A stretch of DNA of 64,000 nucleotides from UBA6115 sp050952935 (GCA_050952935.1 JBMNLS010000001.1:1364001-1428000); one strand, 5' to 3'; positions 51,612-60,742 are shown, counted from the stretch's first letter. The notes: generated by a model not told the origin, from the sequence alone. Numbers and translations are program-made.

Positions 51612-53029
51612 AACTGATTTATGAACGCAGCGTTCCCGAACGCCGGACGCATCTGCTGCCAAAGAGCAGCTTCCCCCAAAAAGAACTGCCCCAGAACTTG
51701 GCCCGGAAGGATCCGCCCAGGCTGCCGGAGATGAGCGAGGTGGCCATCGGACGCCACTATACACAGCTGGCCAAACAAACCTTTGGGGTGAACAACGGCT
51801 TTTATCCGCTGGGCTCCTGCACCATGAAATATAATCCCCGCGTCAACGAGGCAGTGGCCGCCCTGCCCGGCTTTACCAAAGTGCATCCTTTGCAGCCCAA
51901 GGAAACCGTGGCTGGCTGCCATGAGGTGCTGGACACGGCCCGCGGCCTGCTGTGTGAGATCACCGGCATGGATGACATGACCTTTCAGCCGGCAGCCGGC
52001 GCCCATGGCGAGTATACGGGCATGCTGCTGATCAAGAAGTATCACCAGAGCCGGGGTGATTACAAGCGCACCCGGGTGCTGGTTCCGGATTCTGCCCATG
52101 GCACCAACCCGGCAACCGCCACCATGGTGGGCTTTACCGTCACCCACATCCCCTCTGACAGCGAAGGCTGCGTGGACATCAACGCCTTGAAGGCCGCCCT
52201 GGATGATACCGTAGCGGGCCTGATGCTGACCAACCCGAACACCGTGGGTATCTTTGACCCGAACATCCTGGAGATCACCCGGCTGGTTCATGAAGCTGGC
52301 GGCCTGAACTATTATGACGGCGCCAACCTGAACGCCGTTATGGGCTGGGTCAGGCCGGGGGACATGGGCTTTGATGTCATCCACCTGAACCTGCACAAAA
52401 CCTTCTCCACCCCCCATGGCGGCGGCGGCCCCGGTTCGGGGCCTGTGGGCTGCAAAAAGCTGCTGAGTGAGTTTTTGCCCGTCAGCCACATGGGCTCCCG
52501 GGTCTGGGATGGAGAGAAACCCCACAGCGTTGGCCAGGTGCGCGCCTTTTATGGCAACTTCCTGGTGGTTGTCCGGGCGCTGACCTATGTTCTGACCCTG
52601 GGCAAGGAGGGCATCCCCCAGGCCAGCGGCATGGCGGTGCTCAACGCCAATTACCTGATGAACAAGGTGAAGGACGCTTTCCCTGTGGCATATAACCGCA
52701 TCTGCATGCATGAGTTTGTGCTGACGCTTGAGGATATCAAAAAAGAAACCGGCGTCAGCGCCCTGGACGTGGCCAAATGCCTGCTGGATTACGGCATGCA
52801 CCCGCCCACGATGTACTTCCCCCTGGTGGTGAAGGAAGCGTTGATGGTGGAACCCACTGAAACCGAGAACAGGGAAACCCTGGATGAAGCGGCCGAGGCC
52901 TTCTTGGCCATCCGGGAGCTGATCAGACAGGATCCTGAGCAGCTGTATTTATGCCCCCAAACCACCCCCATCGGGCGGCCGGATGAGGTGGGCGCCGCCA
53001 GGAACCCCCGGGTCAGATACCAATTTTGA
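51608..53029 (+). CDS. gcvPB: Glycine dehydrogenase (decarboxylating), subunit 2
   Basis: A 473-residue subunit starting at ATG 51608, overlapping gcvPA. The PLP lysine is Lys264 in HLNLHKTFSTPHGGGGPG. Other family segments are GFYPLGSCTMKYNP and PDSAHGTNPATA. The four genes gcvT-H-PA-PB form a compact operon; the L protein (lipoamide dehydrogenase) is not in the window. Confidence 0.96.
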   Translation: MKLIYERSVPERRTHLLPKSSFPQKELPQNLARKDPPRLPEMSEVAIGRHYTQLAKQTFGVNNGFYPLGSCTMKYNPRVNEAVAALPGFTKVHPLQPKETVAGCHEVLDTARGLLCEITGMDDMTFQPAAGAHGEYTGMLLIKKYHQSRGDYKRTRVLVPDSAHGTNPATATMVGFTVTHIPSDSEGCVDINALKAALDDTVAGLMLTNPNTVGIFDPNILEITRLVHEAGGLNYYDGANLNAVMGWVRPGDMGFDVIHLNLHKTFSTPHGGGGPGSGPVGCKKLLSEFLPVSHMGSRVWDGEKPHSVGQVRAFYGNFLVVVRALTYVLTLGKEGIPQASGMAVLNANYLMNKVKDAFPVAYNRICMHEFVLTLEDIKKETGVSALDVAKCLLDYGMHPPTMYFPLVVKEALMVEPTETENRETLDEAAEAFLAIRELIRQDPEQLYLCPQTTPIGRPDEVGAARNPRVRYQF

Positions 53030-53074
53030 CAGCAAGGGCACTGAGAAGGTAAAAACGCCACGGAGTTGATTCTG

Positions 53075-53390
53075 AACAAATATCCTCGCATGCGAGAGGG
53101 TGCCGTCACCGCCATTTCTATTTTAGAGGCGGTACCCATTAGCCCATGGAGACCGAAGGCGCTTACACCCAGATGCTGATAAAAACCAAGAATCTGGGCG
53201 ACGATGAGGGTTGTTTGGAGATAAGGACAGGGCGGTTAGTATTGCTAATGAGGCCATTAAAAAGGAGTTTGGCGAAACAGAGGAAAACCTGAAAGCTATG
53301 ATGTTGTGTACCGAGCTGCGCAGCTATGTCGATCAGCAGGAACATTGCACCTGGCATGTGTATTCAATTGTATTACCAATGCTTGCTTGA
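53075..53390 (+). pseudogene. Possible remnant of a decayed coding region
   Basis: Between gcvPB and rplJ lie short stretches that read like protein in different frames. One, open from 53208 to a TGA at 53388-53390, gives a helical sequence beginning DKDRAVSIANEAIKKEFGET with no start codon. Another around 53075-53140 reads NKYPRMREGAVTAISILE. No family is recognised. A frameshifted gene fragment is one explanation; chance is another. Confidence 0.25.
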
Positions 53391-53429
53391 CACTCGTACA
53401 GCATACGAAAACGCAAAAAAGTGCCCCCC

Positions 53430-53458
53430 TTGACAAATTCCGACATTGATGCTAATTT
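53430..53458 (+). promoter_or_regulatory. Promoter of rplJL
   Basis: A perfect TTGACA at 53430-53435, a 17-base spacer and TAATTT at 53453-53458, upstream of the L10 leader. Confidence 0.7.
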
Positions 53459-53485
53459 GTCTGTGGCTTGAAAAAGCCTGTGCCA

Positions 53486-53588
53486 AAGACAGCCGGTCGC
53501 GCGTGAGCGCAGTAAAGGCAGATGCCGCCAGCCGAGGTGCGAGAGCCGATACATTGTATTGCCCTTGTGCCGTGCACAAGGGCTTTTT
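53486..53588 (+). ncRNA. Ribosomal protein L10 leader
   Basis: The untranslated leader of rplJ contains the conserved AAGACAGCCGG start and the CCAGCCGAGGT motif (53528-53538) of the Firmicutes L10 leader, and ends in a terminator hairpin. Free L10 (or L10-L12 complex) is known to bind this RNA and stop transcription of its own operon. Confidence 0.8.
53561..53588 (+). terminator. Attenuator hairpin of the L10 leader
   Basis: GCCCTTGTGC (53561-53570) pairs perfectly with GCACAAGGGC (53574-53583), followed by TTTTT. It lies 45 bases before rplJ. Confidence 0.85.
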
Positions 53589-53633
53589 GAATCATGGCCG
53601 GAAGGAAGGTGAAATAAAAACGTGGAGCAAAAA

Positions 53634-54179
53634 ATGAACAAGAACATGCAGGACAAGGTGCAGAAGGTGGCGGAAATCACCGAACGCCTGAAAACCTCCA
53701 AGTCCATGGTCATGGTGGATTATAAAGGCATCTCTGTTGAGGAGATCAACGCCCTGCGCGGCAAATTCCGCGAGGCGGGCGTTGAATATGTGGTGCTGAA
53801 AAACACCCTGGTGCGCCGGGCCATGGAAGAGGCAGGCATCAAGGAGCTGGATCATCTGCTGGTTGGCCCCTCCGCCTTTGCCTTTGGCATCAAGGATGAG
53901 GTGGGCCCGGCAAAGGTGATCAGCGAGTTCATCGAGCAGAGCAAATCTGACAAGATGACCATCAAGGCGGGCATTGTGTCCGGCGAGGTGATTGATGTTG
54001 ACGGCGTTATCGCCCTTTCCAAACTGCCGCCCAAGGAGGTGCTCATCGCTAAGATGATGGGCAGCCTGAACGCGCCGGTGACCAACTTTGTGGGCGTCCT
54101 GAGCGCCACCCTGCGCTCCCTGGTGTATGCAGTGGATGCCGTGCGCAAGCAGAAAGAGGGCGCTGAAGCCAGCGCATAA
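53634..54179 (+). CDS. rplJ: 50S ribosomal protein L10
   Basis: A 181-residue protein. I choose ATG 53634 since GGAG lies 6 bases upstream; an in-frame GTG at 53622 is an alternative. The N-terminal RNA-binding domain includes MVMVDYKGISVEEINALRGK and VVLKNTLVRRA; KLPPKEVLIAKMMGSLNAPV is typical of L10. The C-terminal helix binds L7/L12 dimers to form the ribosomal stalk. Confidence 0.97.
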   Translation: MNKNMQDKVQKVAEITERLKTSKSMVMVDYKGISVEEINALRGKFREAGVEYVVLKNTLVRRAMEEAGIKELDHLLVGPSAFAFGIKDEVGPAKVISEFIEQSKSDKMTIKAGIVSGEVIDVDGVIALSKLPPKEVLIAKMMGSLNAPVTNFVGVLSATLRSLVYAVDAVRKQKEGAEASA

Positions 54180-54245
54180 GCGCTGAAAACCCCGGCCTGA
54201 GGCAGGCTACAAATATAAATCAAGAAAAATTGGAGGAATTATTTT

Positions 54246-54626
54246 ATGAAACGTGAAGAAATCTTGGCCGCGATCGAGTCTATGACCGTGCTTGAGCTGG
54301 CTGAACTGGTGAAGGAACTGGAAGAGAAGTTTGGCGTGTCTGCCGCCGCCCCCGTGGCCGTGGCCGCTGCTCCCGCCGCTGGCGCCGCAGCCGCTGCCCC
54401 CGCCGAAGAGAAGACCGAGTTTGACGTGGTGCTCACCTCTGCCGGTAGCGAGAAGATCAAGGTCATCAAGGCTGTGCGCGAAGTTGTGGCCGGCCTGGGC
54501 CTGAAGGAAGCCAAAGAGTTTGTTGAGTCCACCCCCAAGACCATCAAGGAAGGCATTCAGAAGGACGAAGCCGAAAAGATCAAGAAGCAGTTTGAAGAAG
54601 TCGGCGCTACCGTCGAAATCAAATAA
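54246..54626 (+). CDS. rplL: 50S ribosomal protein L7/L12
   Basis: A 126-residue stalk protein with TTGGAGG before ATG. The N-terminal dimerisation domain (IESMTVLELAELVKELEEKF), an Ala/Pro-rich hinge (about 34-55) and the C-terminal factor-binding domain (EFDVVLTSAGSEKIKVIKAV to the end) are all present. It recruits translation factors to the ribosome. Confidence 0.98.
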   Translation: MKREEILAAIESMTVLELAELVKELEEKFGVSAAAPVAVAAAPAAGAAAAAPAEEKTEFDVVLTSAGSEKIKVIKAVREVVAGLGLKEAKEFVESTPKTIKEGIQKDEAEKIKKQFEEVGATVEIK

Positions 54627-54639
54627 GGCTGCATGCCTC

Positions 54640-54678
54640 AAAGCCGTGGAGTGCGTGATGCGCCCCACGGCTTTATCA
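54640..54678 (+). terminator. Terminator of rplJL
   Basis: AAAGCCGTGG (54640-54649) pairs with CCACGGCTTT (54665-54674) and runs into TATCATT. The T-tract is part of the stem. Confidence 0.75.
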
Positions 54679-54697
54679 TTCAAAACAGTGGAAAGGC

Positions 54698-54725
54698 TTG
54701 ACAATTCAAGGGATACGGTTAGCAT
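54698..54725 (+). promoter_or_regulatory. Candidate promoter of proBAC
   Basis: A perfect TTGACA at 54698-54703, a 16-base spacer and TAGCAT at 54720-54725, 31 bases before the proB start. Confidence 0.45.
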
Positions 54726-54756
54726 ATAGACAACACGGAAGCGGGGTGGCATGGTA

Positions 54757-55542
54757 ATGGGGGAAAAACAACGCATTGTGATCAAGGTGGGCACCTCTAC
54801 TCTGACCTATAAGACGGGCAAGACCAATTTCAGGCGCATGGAGGCGCTGGTTCGGGTGATGGCCGATCTTCAGAACCAGGGTTATCTGGTGACGCTGGTC
54901 ACCTCAGGCGCGATAGGTGTGGGCGTGGGAAAACTGGGCCTGCCTGCCCGGCCGGCCGATACGCCCGGCAAACAGGCCGCCGCCACCGTGGGGCAGTGCG
55001 AGCTGATGTACATGTATGATAAGTTTTTTGGGGAGCACGGGCAGAAGGTGGGCCAGCTGCTCATCACCCGGGGAGATATGGAAGACCCCGCGCGGCACAC
55101 CAACCTGCTTAGCGCCTTTGAGCGCTTGTTTGACTGGGGTGTTATTCCCATCATCAATGAAAATGACGCTGTGGCGGTGGAAGAGATCGTTTATGGTGAC
55201 AATGACTCCCTTTCCGCCCATGTGGCGGTGCTGGTGAGGGCGAGCAAGCTGATCATCCTGACGGATATTGACGGGCTGTATGACAAGGATCCTGCGCTTC
55301 ACCCGGATGCACGGCTGTTTGAGGTGGTGGAGGCCATCACGCCTGAGATTTGTGCCTTGGCTAGGGGTACCGGCAGCGGCCTGGGCACGGGCGGCATGGA
55401 AACCAAGCTGAAGGCGGCGAAGCTGGCCACCAGCCATGGGATAGACACCTATATCATCAACGGCGAACGCCCGGGGGGCATCTACAGCCTGCTGGAAGGC
55501 GGGAAGGCAGGCAGTTGGTTTAAGGCGGTGAAGACATGTTAA
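54757..55542 (+). CDS. proB: Glutamate 5-kinase
   Basis: A 261-residue amino-acid kinase catalysing the first step of proline synthesis. ATG 54757 is 8 bases after GGGGTGG; ATG 54751 is an alternative. Motifs: RIVIKVGTSTLTY, VTSGAIGVGVGKL, INENDAV and TDIDGLYDKDP, with GTGGMETKLKAAK. It has only the kinase domain; the C-terminal PUA domain of the E. coli enzyme is absent, as in many Firmicutes. It overlaps proA by 7 bases. Confidence 0.95.
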   Translation: MGEKQRIVIKVGTSTLTYKTGKTNFRRMEALVRVMADLQNQGYLVTLVTSGAIGVGVGKLGLPARPADTPGKQAAATVGQCELMYMYDKFFGEHGQKVGQLLITRGDMEDPARHTNLLSAFERLFDWGVIPIINENDAVAVEEIVYGDNDSLSAHVAVLVRASKLIILTDIDGLYDKDPALHPDARLFEVVEAITPEICALARGTGSGLGTGGMETKLKAAKLATSHGIDTYIINGERPGGIYSLLEGGKAGSWFKAVKTC

Positions 55543-56774
55543 AAGAAATGGGAATCAAGGCCCGCCAGGCGGCGGTTGTTTTGGCGGAAAGCACAGATGA
55601 GCTGCGCGCCGGCGCTCTTATCAGAATGGCGGAGCGCCTGGTGGAGGATACGGAACATATCCTGATCGCCAACCGAAGAGATCTGGAGGCGGCTGCCCAA
55701 ACGGGCATGGCCCAGGCCATGATGGACCGCCTGGCGCTGACGCCGGACCGGGTGAACGGCATGGCCCAGGGGCTGAGGGAGGCTGCGGCGCTGCCCGATC
55801 CTCTTGGTGAAATCCTTTGGGAAGATGACCGGCCAAATGGGCTGCATATCCGGCGTGTGTCTGTTCCCCTGGGGGTTATCGCGGTAATTTTTGAGGCCAG
55901 GCCCAATGTGGTGTCTGACGCGGCGGGCCTGTGCCTGAGGGCCGGCAATGCATGCATCCTGCGGGGCGGCAAGGAGGCGATCCAGAGCAACCTGGCCATC
56001 GCCCGTTCGCTCAGAACCGCCCTGAAAGAGGCGGGTTTGCCTGAGGACGGGGTGCAGCTGGTGGAAAACACCAGCCGGGAGAGCGCCGATGCGTTGATGC
56101 GGCTGTCCGGCTATGTGGATGTGCTGATCCCCCGGGGCGGCCAGGGGCTCATCCGGCGTGCGATGGAATATGCCAGCGTGCCGGTATTGGAAACCGGGGA
56201 AGGCGTGTGCCACATCTATGTGGACAAGGACGCTGACATCGGCATGGCCGCCAGCATCATCCACAACGCCAAGGTTTCCCGGCCATCGGTGTGCAATGCC
56301 TGTGAGTGCATGCTGATTCACCGGGACATCGCTGAAAAGGCGCTGCCCGCAATTGCCGGACGGCTGCTGGAAGCCGGCGTTGTTATCAAGGGGGACAGTA
56401 AGAGCCAGGCCATCGACAGCCGCATTGTCCCTGCCAGTCAGGAGGACTGGGGGCGCGAGTTCCTGAACCTGACCATCGCCTGCCGGGTGGTGGCGGGGCT
56501 TGATGAGGCCGTGAGCCACATTGCCCGCTATGGCACCGGCCACAGCGAAGCCATCATCACCAACAGCGCTGACGCGGCGGCCACGTTCATGCGGCAGGTA
56601 GACGCGGCTGCGCTGTATTACAATGCCTCCACCCGGTTTACGGATGGCGGGGAATTCGGCTTTGGTGCGGAGATCGGCATCTCCACCCAGAAGCTGCACG
56701 CCAGAGGGCCGCTTGGCATCAAGGCGCTGACCAGCTATAAATACATCATCACGGGAAACGGACAGACGAGGTAA
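55536..56774 (+). CDS. proA: Gamma-glutamyl phosphate reductase
   Basis: A 412-residue NADPH-dependent enzyme of the aldehyde-dehydrogenase fold, making glutamate semialdehyde. Motifs: VSVPLGVIAVIFEARPNVVSDAA, ILRGGKEA, VDVLIPRGGQGLI and the active-site cysteine in PSVCNACECMLIH. The C-terminal FGFGAEIGISTQKLHARGP is typical. Second gene of proBAC. Confidence 0.97.
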   Translation: MLKEMGIKARQAAVVLAESTDELRAGALIRMAERLVEDTEHILIANRRDLEAAAQTGMAQAMMDRLALTPDRVNGMAQGLREAAALPDPLGEILWEDDRPNGLHIRRVSVPLGVIAVIFEARPNVVSDAAGLCLRAGNACILRGGKEAIQSNLAIARSLRTALKEAGLPEDGVQLVENTSRESADALMRLSGYVDVLIPRGGQGLIRRAMEYASVPVLETGEGVCHIYVDKDADIGMAASIIHNAKVSRPSVCNACECMLIHRDIAEKALPAIAGRLLEAGVVIKGDSKSQAIDSRIVPASQEDWGREFLNLTIACRVVAGLDEAVSHIARYGTGHSEAIITNSADAAATFMRQVDAAALYYNASTRFTDGGEFGFGAEIGISTQKLHARGPLGIKALTSYKYIITGNGQTR

Positions 56775-56780
56775 CAGGAA

Positions 56781-57593
56781 ATGCTCATCGGGTTTATCGG
56801 CCTTGGCAACATGGCCCGCGCCATCATCGTCGGCATGCGGGGGAGTGACAGCTTCCGAAATACCCCCATCTTAGGCAGCGACCATAATGAGGGCAAGCGC
56901 CTGGAAATGGGGGAGCGCTGGGGGGTAACGATCCTGGAGGATGACATCAGCGTGGCCCGGCAGGCGGATCTGCTGGTGCTGGCGGTGAAGCCCCAGGCGC
57001 TGCCGGTGCTGTTTGAACGCATCGTCCCGGTGCGCAGCAAGCCCGGCCAGTGTGCCCTCAGCCTGGCGGCTGGCAAACCCCTAAGCTGGCTTGCAGAGGT
57101 GCTGGGTGTGGAGGCGTCCCTTATCCGCGCCATGCCCAATGTGGCGGCCCGGGTGGGGGGCTCGGTGACGGCGCTGTGCGCAAACGATCGGGCCACTGAA
57201 GCGCAGAAGGCCATGGTCACGGACATGTTTAGTGCGGTGGGCCAGGCGGTGTGGATGACGGAGGAGCGGATGAAAGCCTTCTCCACCCTCACCGGCGCGG
57301 CTCCGGCCTTTACCTTTCTGTATCTTGAAGCCCTGGCCTCTGCCGGCCTTAAGGCCGGGCTGCCTAAAAAGATGGCTCTGGAGGCGGCTGCCCATATGAT
57401 GATGGGTGCTGCCAAACTGACACTGGAAACCGGCGAGCATCCGGCCAGCCTGATCGATCAGGTGACCTCCCCCGGTGGCACCACCATTGAGGGCATGCAC
57501 ACCCTGAAAGCCTTGGGCTTTGAGCACGCAGTACACGAGGCGGTGAAAGCTGTGATGGAGAAGGAACAAAAGCTGCAGGGGAACGGGAAGTAG
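56781..57593 (+). CDS. proC: Pyrroline-5-carboxylate reductase
   Basis: A 270-residue enzyme making proline from pyrroline-5-carboxylate with NAD(P)H. The Rossmann motif IGFIGLGNMARAIIVGM starts the protein. RAMPNVAARVGGSVTALC and the conserved TLTGAAPAF and DQVTSPGGTTIEGMHTL blocks follow. A large hairpin terminator closes the operon. Confidence 0.95.
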   Translation: MLIGFIGLGNMARAIIVGMRGSDSFRNTPILGSDHNEGKRLEMGERWGVTILEDDISVARQADLLVLAVKPQALPVLFERIVPVRSKPGQCALSLAAGKPLSWLAEVLGVEASLIRAMPNVAARVGGSVTALCANDRATEAQKAMVTDMFSAVGQAVWMTEERMKAFSTLTGAAPAFTFLYLEALASAGLKAGLPKKMALEAAAHMMMGAAKLTLETGEHPASLIDQVTSPGGTTIEGMHTLKALGFEHAVHEAVKAVMEKEQKLQGNGK

Positions 57594-57616
57594 GGGCGGG
57601 ATGGAATGAGATAGAG

Positions 57617-57654
57617 CGGGGAGAGAACTTTTTTTCAAAAAAGTTCTCTCCCCG
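57617..57654 (+). terminator. Terminator of proBAC (perfect 18-bp inverted repeat)
   Basis: CGGGGAGAGAACTTTTTT (57617-57634) and its exact reverse complement (57637-57654) with two bases between. The internal T and A runs make it work in both directions. Confidence 0.8.
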
Positions 57655-57789
57655 AACTCCACTTTCAAAAAACTTTATTGACGAATAAGGTGGACTTTAA
57701 AAGTTGTGCGTTGAACACAACGCAAGAATGAGAATAAAATGATATACGAGACTCAAAAACGATGATGATAAAAGTTTTTGGGATGGGTC

Positions 57790-57823
57790 TGGGAAGGGAT
57801 TTTTTCAAAAAGCCCTTCCCAGC
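57790..57823 (-). terminator. Hairpin downstream of the ABC transporter gene
   Basis: CTGGGAAGGG (about 57790-57799) pairs with CCCTTCCCAG (57813-57822). Inside lies TTTTTTCAAAAA, much like the proC terminator core. It lies 15 bases beyond the minus-strand transporter stop and probably ends its transcript. Confidence 0.65.
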
Positions 57824-57837
57824 GTTCTCCACCTCTT

Positions 57838-60636
57838 TTACTCCGACCTCAGCGCCACCACAGGATCCTTCTTTGCGGCCAGGCGGGCGGGGATGCGGCC
57901 TGCAACCATGGAGAGCAGAACGCTGATAAGGATCAGGATGCCGGCGCTGATGGGGGGCAGGACGGCGTTGATGCCGTTGTCGTTGGCCAGGGTATGGATC
58001 AGCATGTTAATGGGGATGGTGAGGAGCATGGAGGAGATCACGCCGATGAGGCCTGCGGCGAGGCCGATGATGATGGTTTCCGCGGTGAAAACGCGGGAGA
58101 CATCTTTTTTGGAGGCGCCCACCGCCCGCAGGATACCGATCTCCTTGGTGCGCTCAAGCACCGAGATATAGGTGATAATCCCGATCATGATGGAGGAGAC
58201 GATCAGTGACACCGCCACAAAGGCCACCAGCACATAGGTGATGACATTGACGATGGTGGTGACAGAGCTGGTGAACAGGGCAACAAAATCGGTATAGTGA
58301 ATCTGATTTGCCTCATCCGCCGTGCTGTTGTAGCGGCTGATGGCGTCGGTAAGGCCTTCCTTGGCTTCAAAGCTGTCGGTATACAGCGAGATGGCGCTGG
58401 GGGCGGACTTATCAACGACGCCCAGCTGACGTAGGGCGCCAGAATAGGTGCCGGCTTCTTTCGCGATGACCGCGTCATAGAAGGTGACCAATTTTTCCTC
58501 TGAGGCATCCTGGATGAAGAGGTCCAGCATGGCGGCCTTCTGGGTTTCGTCAAGGCCGGAGAGGCTGCCCTGCATGTAGGCTTCCGCCATGCCCATCAGC
58601 TGATCCATCATGGCGGGATCCAAAGCGCCCATGAGGCTGCTGCCCTGGGAGGACTGGAACATGTCCATCATTTGGCTGAGGTTCATGTCCTGGGTATCGG
58701 GGATCTGCTCTGTATCACCGGCGGGAAAGAGACGCATGAGGTGTTCGGACAGGGCGGCCTTCTGGCTGGGCATGAGGCCCTGGACATATTGCCTGACCTG
58801 ATCAGCCTTGTCGCTGTCTGTTTCGGGGGCAAAGGCCAGGCCGTTGAGCACATTCACATGGGGGCTTGCCATCTGAGCGGTGACGGCGGCGCTTTGCTCG
58901 GTTTTTTCAATGACCAGGTCAAGGAGCGCCTGGGTGTAGCCCATGCCGCCCTCTTTGAGCGCGGTGGCACTGGCGCCGGCGCGCAGGATGCCGGAAACTT
59001 TCAGGGGAATGCCCAGCTGGATGACTTGTTTAAGCGCCGCCTGGTCATCCCGTGCATTGACGTAATATCCCTTGGCATTGGGAATGTAAAAGAAGCTGTC
59101 AGGCACCGCATAGAAGCTGTGGCCGATCAAATCCTGATACTGCCAGGTGGATTGGGCCAGGATCTGATCTTTTGAGCCGTCCTCGGCTGCGCGCAGATTC
59201 CGCTGGGGCAAAAGGCCCAATTCATAGAGGGTGTAATCGCTGATCTCGTTGTCATCATCGATCACCAGCACCACGTCCTCAGGCCTGGCTGGCCAGTCAC
59301 CTGCCAGCAGCTCATACTGGGCCTTGATGGCATCCCCCGGCAGGCCGTCTTCCTCGCTGGGGGAAAGGGCGGCGATGGTGGAGAAACCGGCCATGCCGGG
59401 CATGGACGACATGCCACCGGAAACGCCGCCGGCACGGCCAGTCTGGATCAATTCACCCTCCGGGTCATAGGCCATGAGGGTGAAGGATGCGTCATAGGAG
59501 AAGCTGACGCTTGAGAGATAGGGCTTTAGGATATTATCTGGCGTTTCCAGATAGGCTTTGAGGGCGGTGAGGTTGTTCTGGCTGACGCTGGTGTTCATCC
59601 ACTCCTGGGATTGGGTGGAGACTGGATTGGCATAGACCGCGTCCAGATCATGGGAGCGCTCCTGGTGGCCAAAGTCCCGCATGCTGGTCATCATGCTGCC
59701 CAGGTTGATGGACTCGGCCTCGATTACGATGGGATAGGAGGCCATGGTGTCCCGCTGGATACGGTTGATGTAGTTGTTAACGCCGGTGGAAAGGGACAGG
59801 ATAAGGGCAATGCCAATGATGCCGATGGAGCCCGCAAAGGCGGTGAGCAGCGTGCGGCCCCGCTTGGTGAGCAGGTTGTTGAGGGAAAGGCTGAGCGCTG
59901 TCCCAAAGCCCATGGCGGTGCGCCGGCCCTTGGCCGGGGCCTTGTCTTCGGCATCAGTGGCATAGGGATTGGAATCGCTCACGATTTGCCCGTCCTTCAG
60001 CCCCACGATGCGGGTGGAGTAGCGGTCTGCCAGCTCCCAGTTGTGGGTGACCATGATGACCAAGCGGTCTTTGGCTACTTCCTTGAGGGTGTCCAGCACC
60101 TGGACGCTGGTGTCAGAGTCCAGGGCGCCGGTGGGCTCATCAGCCAGGAGGATATCCGGGTCATTGACCAGGGCCCTGGCAATGGCTACCCGCTGCATTT
60201 GGCCGCCGGATAGTTGCCCGGGTTTTTTGTGCAGCTGATCACCCAAGCCCACGGCCTCCAGGGCTTCTTTGGCCCGCTTTTTGCGCTCCACGCTGCCCAC
60301 GCCTGACAGGGTGAGGGCCAGCTCTACATTGGCCAGGGCGGTCTGGTGGGGGATGAGGTTGTAGCTCTGGAACACAAAACCGACGGAATGATTGCGGTAG
60401 CTGTCCCAGTCCCGGTCGGTGAAGGCTTTGGTGGAGCGGCCGTCAATCAACAGGTCGCCGGAGGTATACTGGTCAAGGCCGCCAACGAGGTTGAGCAGGG
60501 TGGTTTTCCCGCCGCCTGAGGGCCCCAGGATGGAGACAAATTCATTTCGCCTAAAGGCGATGGACACATCGTTTAAGGCGTGGACGGTGATGTCCCCGGT
60601 TTGATATATCTTGGACACATTGCGCAGTTCAAGCAT
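57838..60636 (-). CDS. MacB-like ABC transporter, ATPase fused to FtsX-type permease
   Basis: A 932-residue single-chain half-transporter; start MLELRNVSKIYQTGD at 60636 behind AAAGGGA. Residues 1-220 are the ATPase: Walker A GPSGGGKTT, signature LSGGQMQRVAIARAL, Walker B ILLADEPTG and the H-loop VTHNWELA. A membrane helix at about 265-285 follows, then a very large outer domain (about 290-800), and three C-terminal helices with the FtsX/MacB permease pattern (SSIMIGIITYISVLERTKEIGILRAVGAS). It may move peptides or lipids or transmit force to an envelope partner. It stands alone with no two-component system nearby. Substrate unknown. Confidence 0.85.
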   Translation of the reverse strand: MLELRNVSKIYQTGDITVHALNDVSIAFRRNEFVSILGPSGGGKTTLLNLVGGLDQYTSGDLLIDGRSTKAFTDRDWDSYRNHSVGFVFQSYNLIPHQTALANVELALTLSGVGSVERKKRAKEALEAVGLGDQLHKKPGQLSGGQMQRVAIARALVNDPDILLADEPTGALDSDTSVQVLDTLKEVAKDRLVIMVTHNWELADRYSTRIVGLKDGQIVSDSNPYATDAEDKAPAKGRRTAMGFGTALSLSLNNLLTKRGRTLLTAFAGSIGIIGIALILSLSTGVNNYINRIQRDTMASYPIVIEAESINLGSMMTSMRDFGHQERSHDLDAVYANPVSTQSQEWMNTSVSQNNLTALKAYLETPDNILKPYLSSVSFSYDASFTLMAYDPEGELIQTGRAGGVSGGMSSMPGMAGFSTIAALSPSEEDGLPGDAIKAQYELLAGDWPARPEDVVLVIDDDNEISDYTLYELGLLPQRNLRAAEDGSKDQILAQSTWQYQDLIGHSFYAVPDSFFYIPNAKGYYVNARDDQAALKQVIQLGIPLKVSGILRAGASATALKEGGMGYTQALLDLVIEKTEQSAAVTAQMASPHVNVLNGLAFAPETDSDKADQVRQYVQGLMPSQKAALSEHLMRLFPAGDTEQIPDTQDMNLSQMMDMFQSSQGSSLMGALDPAMMDQLMGMAEAYMQGSLSGLDETQKAAMLDLFIQDASEEKLVTFYDAVIAKEAGTYSGALRQLGVVDKSAPSAISLYTDSFEAKEGLTDAISRYNSTADEANQIHYTDFVALFTSSVTTIVNVITYVLVAFVAVSLIVSSIMIGIITYISVLERTKEIGILRAVGASKKDVSRVFTAETIIIGLAAGLIGVISSMLLTIPINMLIHTLANDNGINAVLPPISAGILILISVLLSMVAGRIPARLAAKKDPVVALRSE

Positions 60637-60663
60637 GTAATTCCCTTTCTTTGGCAAAACGAA

Positions 60664-60685
60664 ATGCAGGGCAAAAACCCTGCAT
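60664..60685 (-). terminator. Hairpin after ligA, overlapping a candidate ABC-gene promoter
   Basis: On the minus strand ATGCAGGG and CCCTGCAT form an 8-bp stem with a T-rich loop, followed by TTTCGTTTT, 58 bases after the ligA stop. Just upstream, minus-strand TTGATT (60715-60710) and TATACA (60693-60688) with a 16-base spacer could be the promoter of the ABC transporter gene, so the hairpin could also lie at the start of that mRNA. Confidence 0.55.
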
Positions 60686-60742
60686 AGTGTATACTCCCAA
60701 AGACAAGATAATCAAGTAAAACACTGAAACTTTACCGCCTGT

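Noticed and set aside
50502..51764. Long minus-strand open frame (420 codons) opposite gcvPA
   Set aside because: It is antisense to a clear glycine dehydrogenase gene, has no recognisable family pattern, is rich in His, Gly and Gln as expected of GC-rich shadow frames and has no ribosome site.
55539..56699. Minus-strand open frame (386 codons) opposite proA
   Set aside because: A shadow of proA caused by GC-rich third positions; no family pattern.
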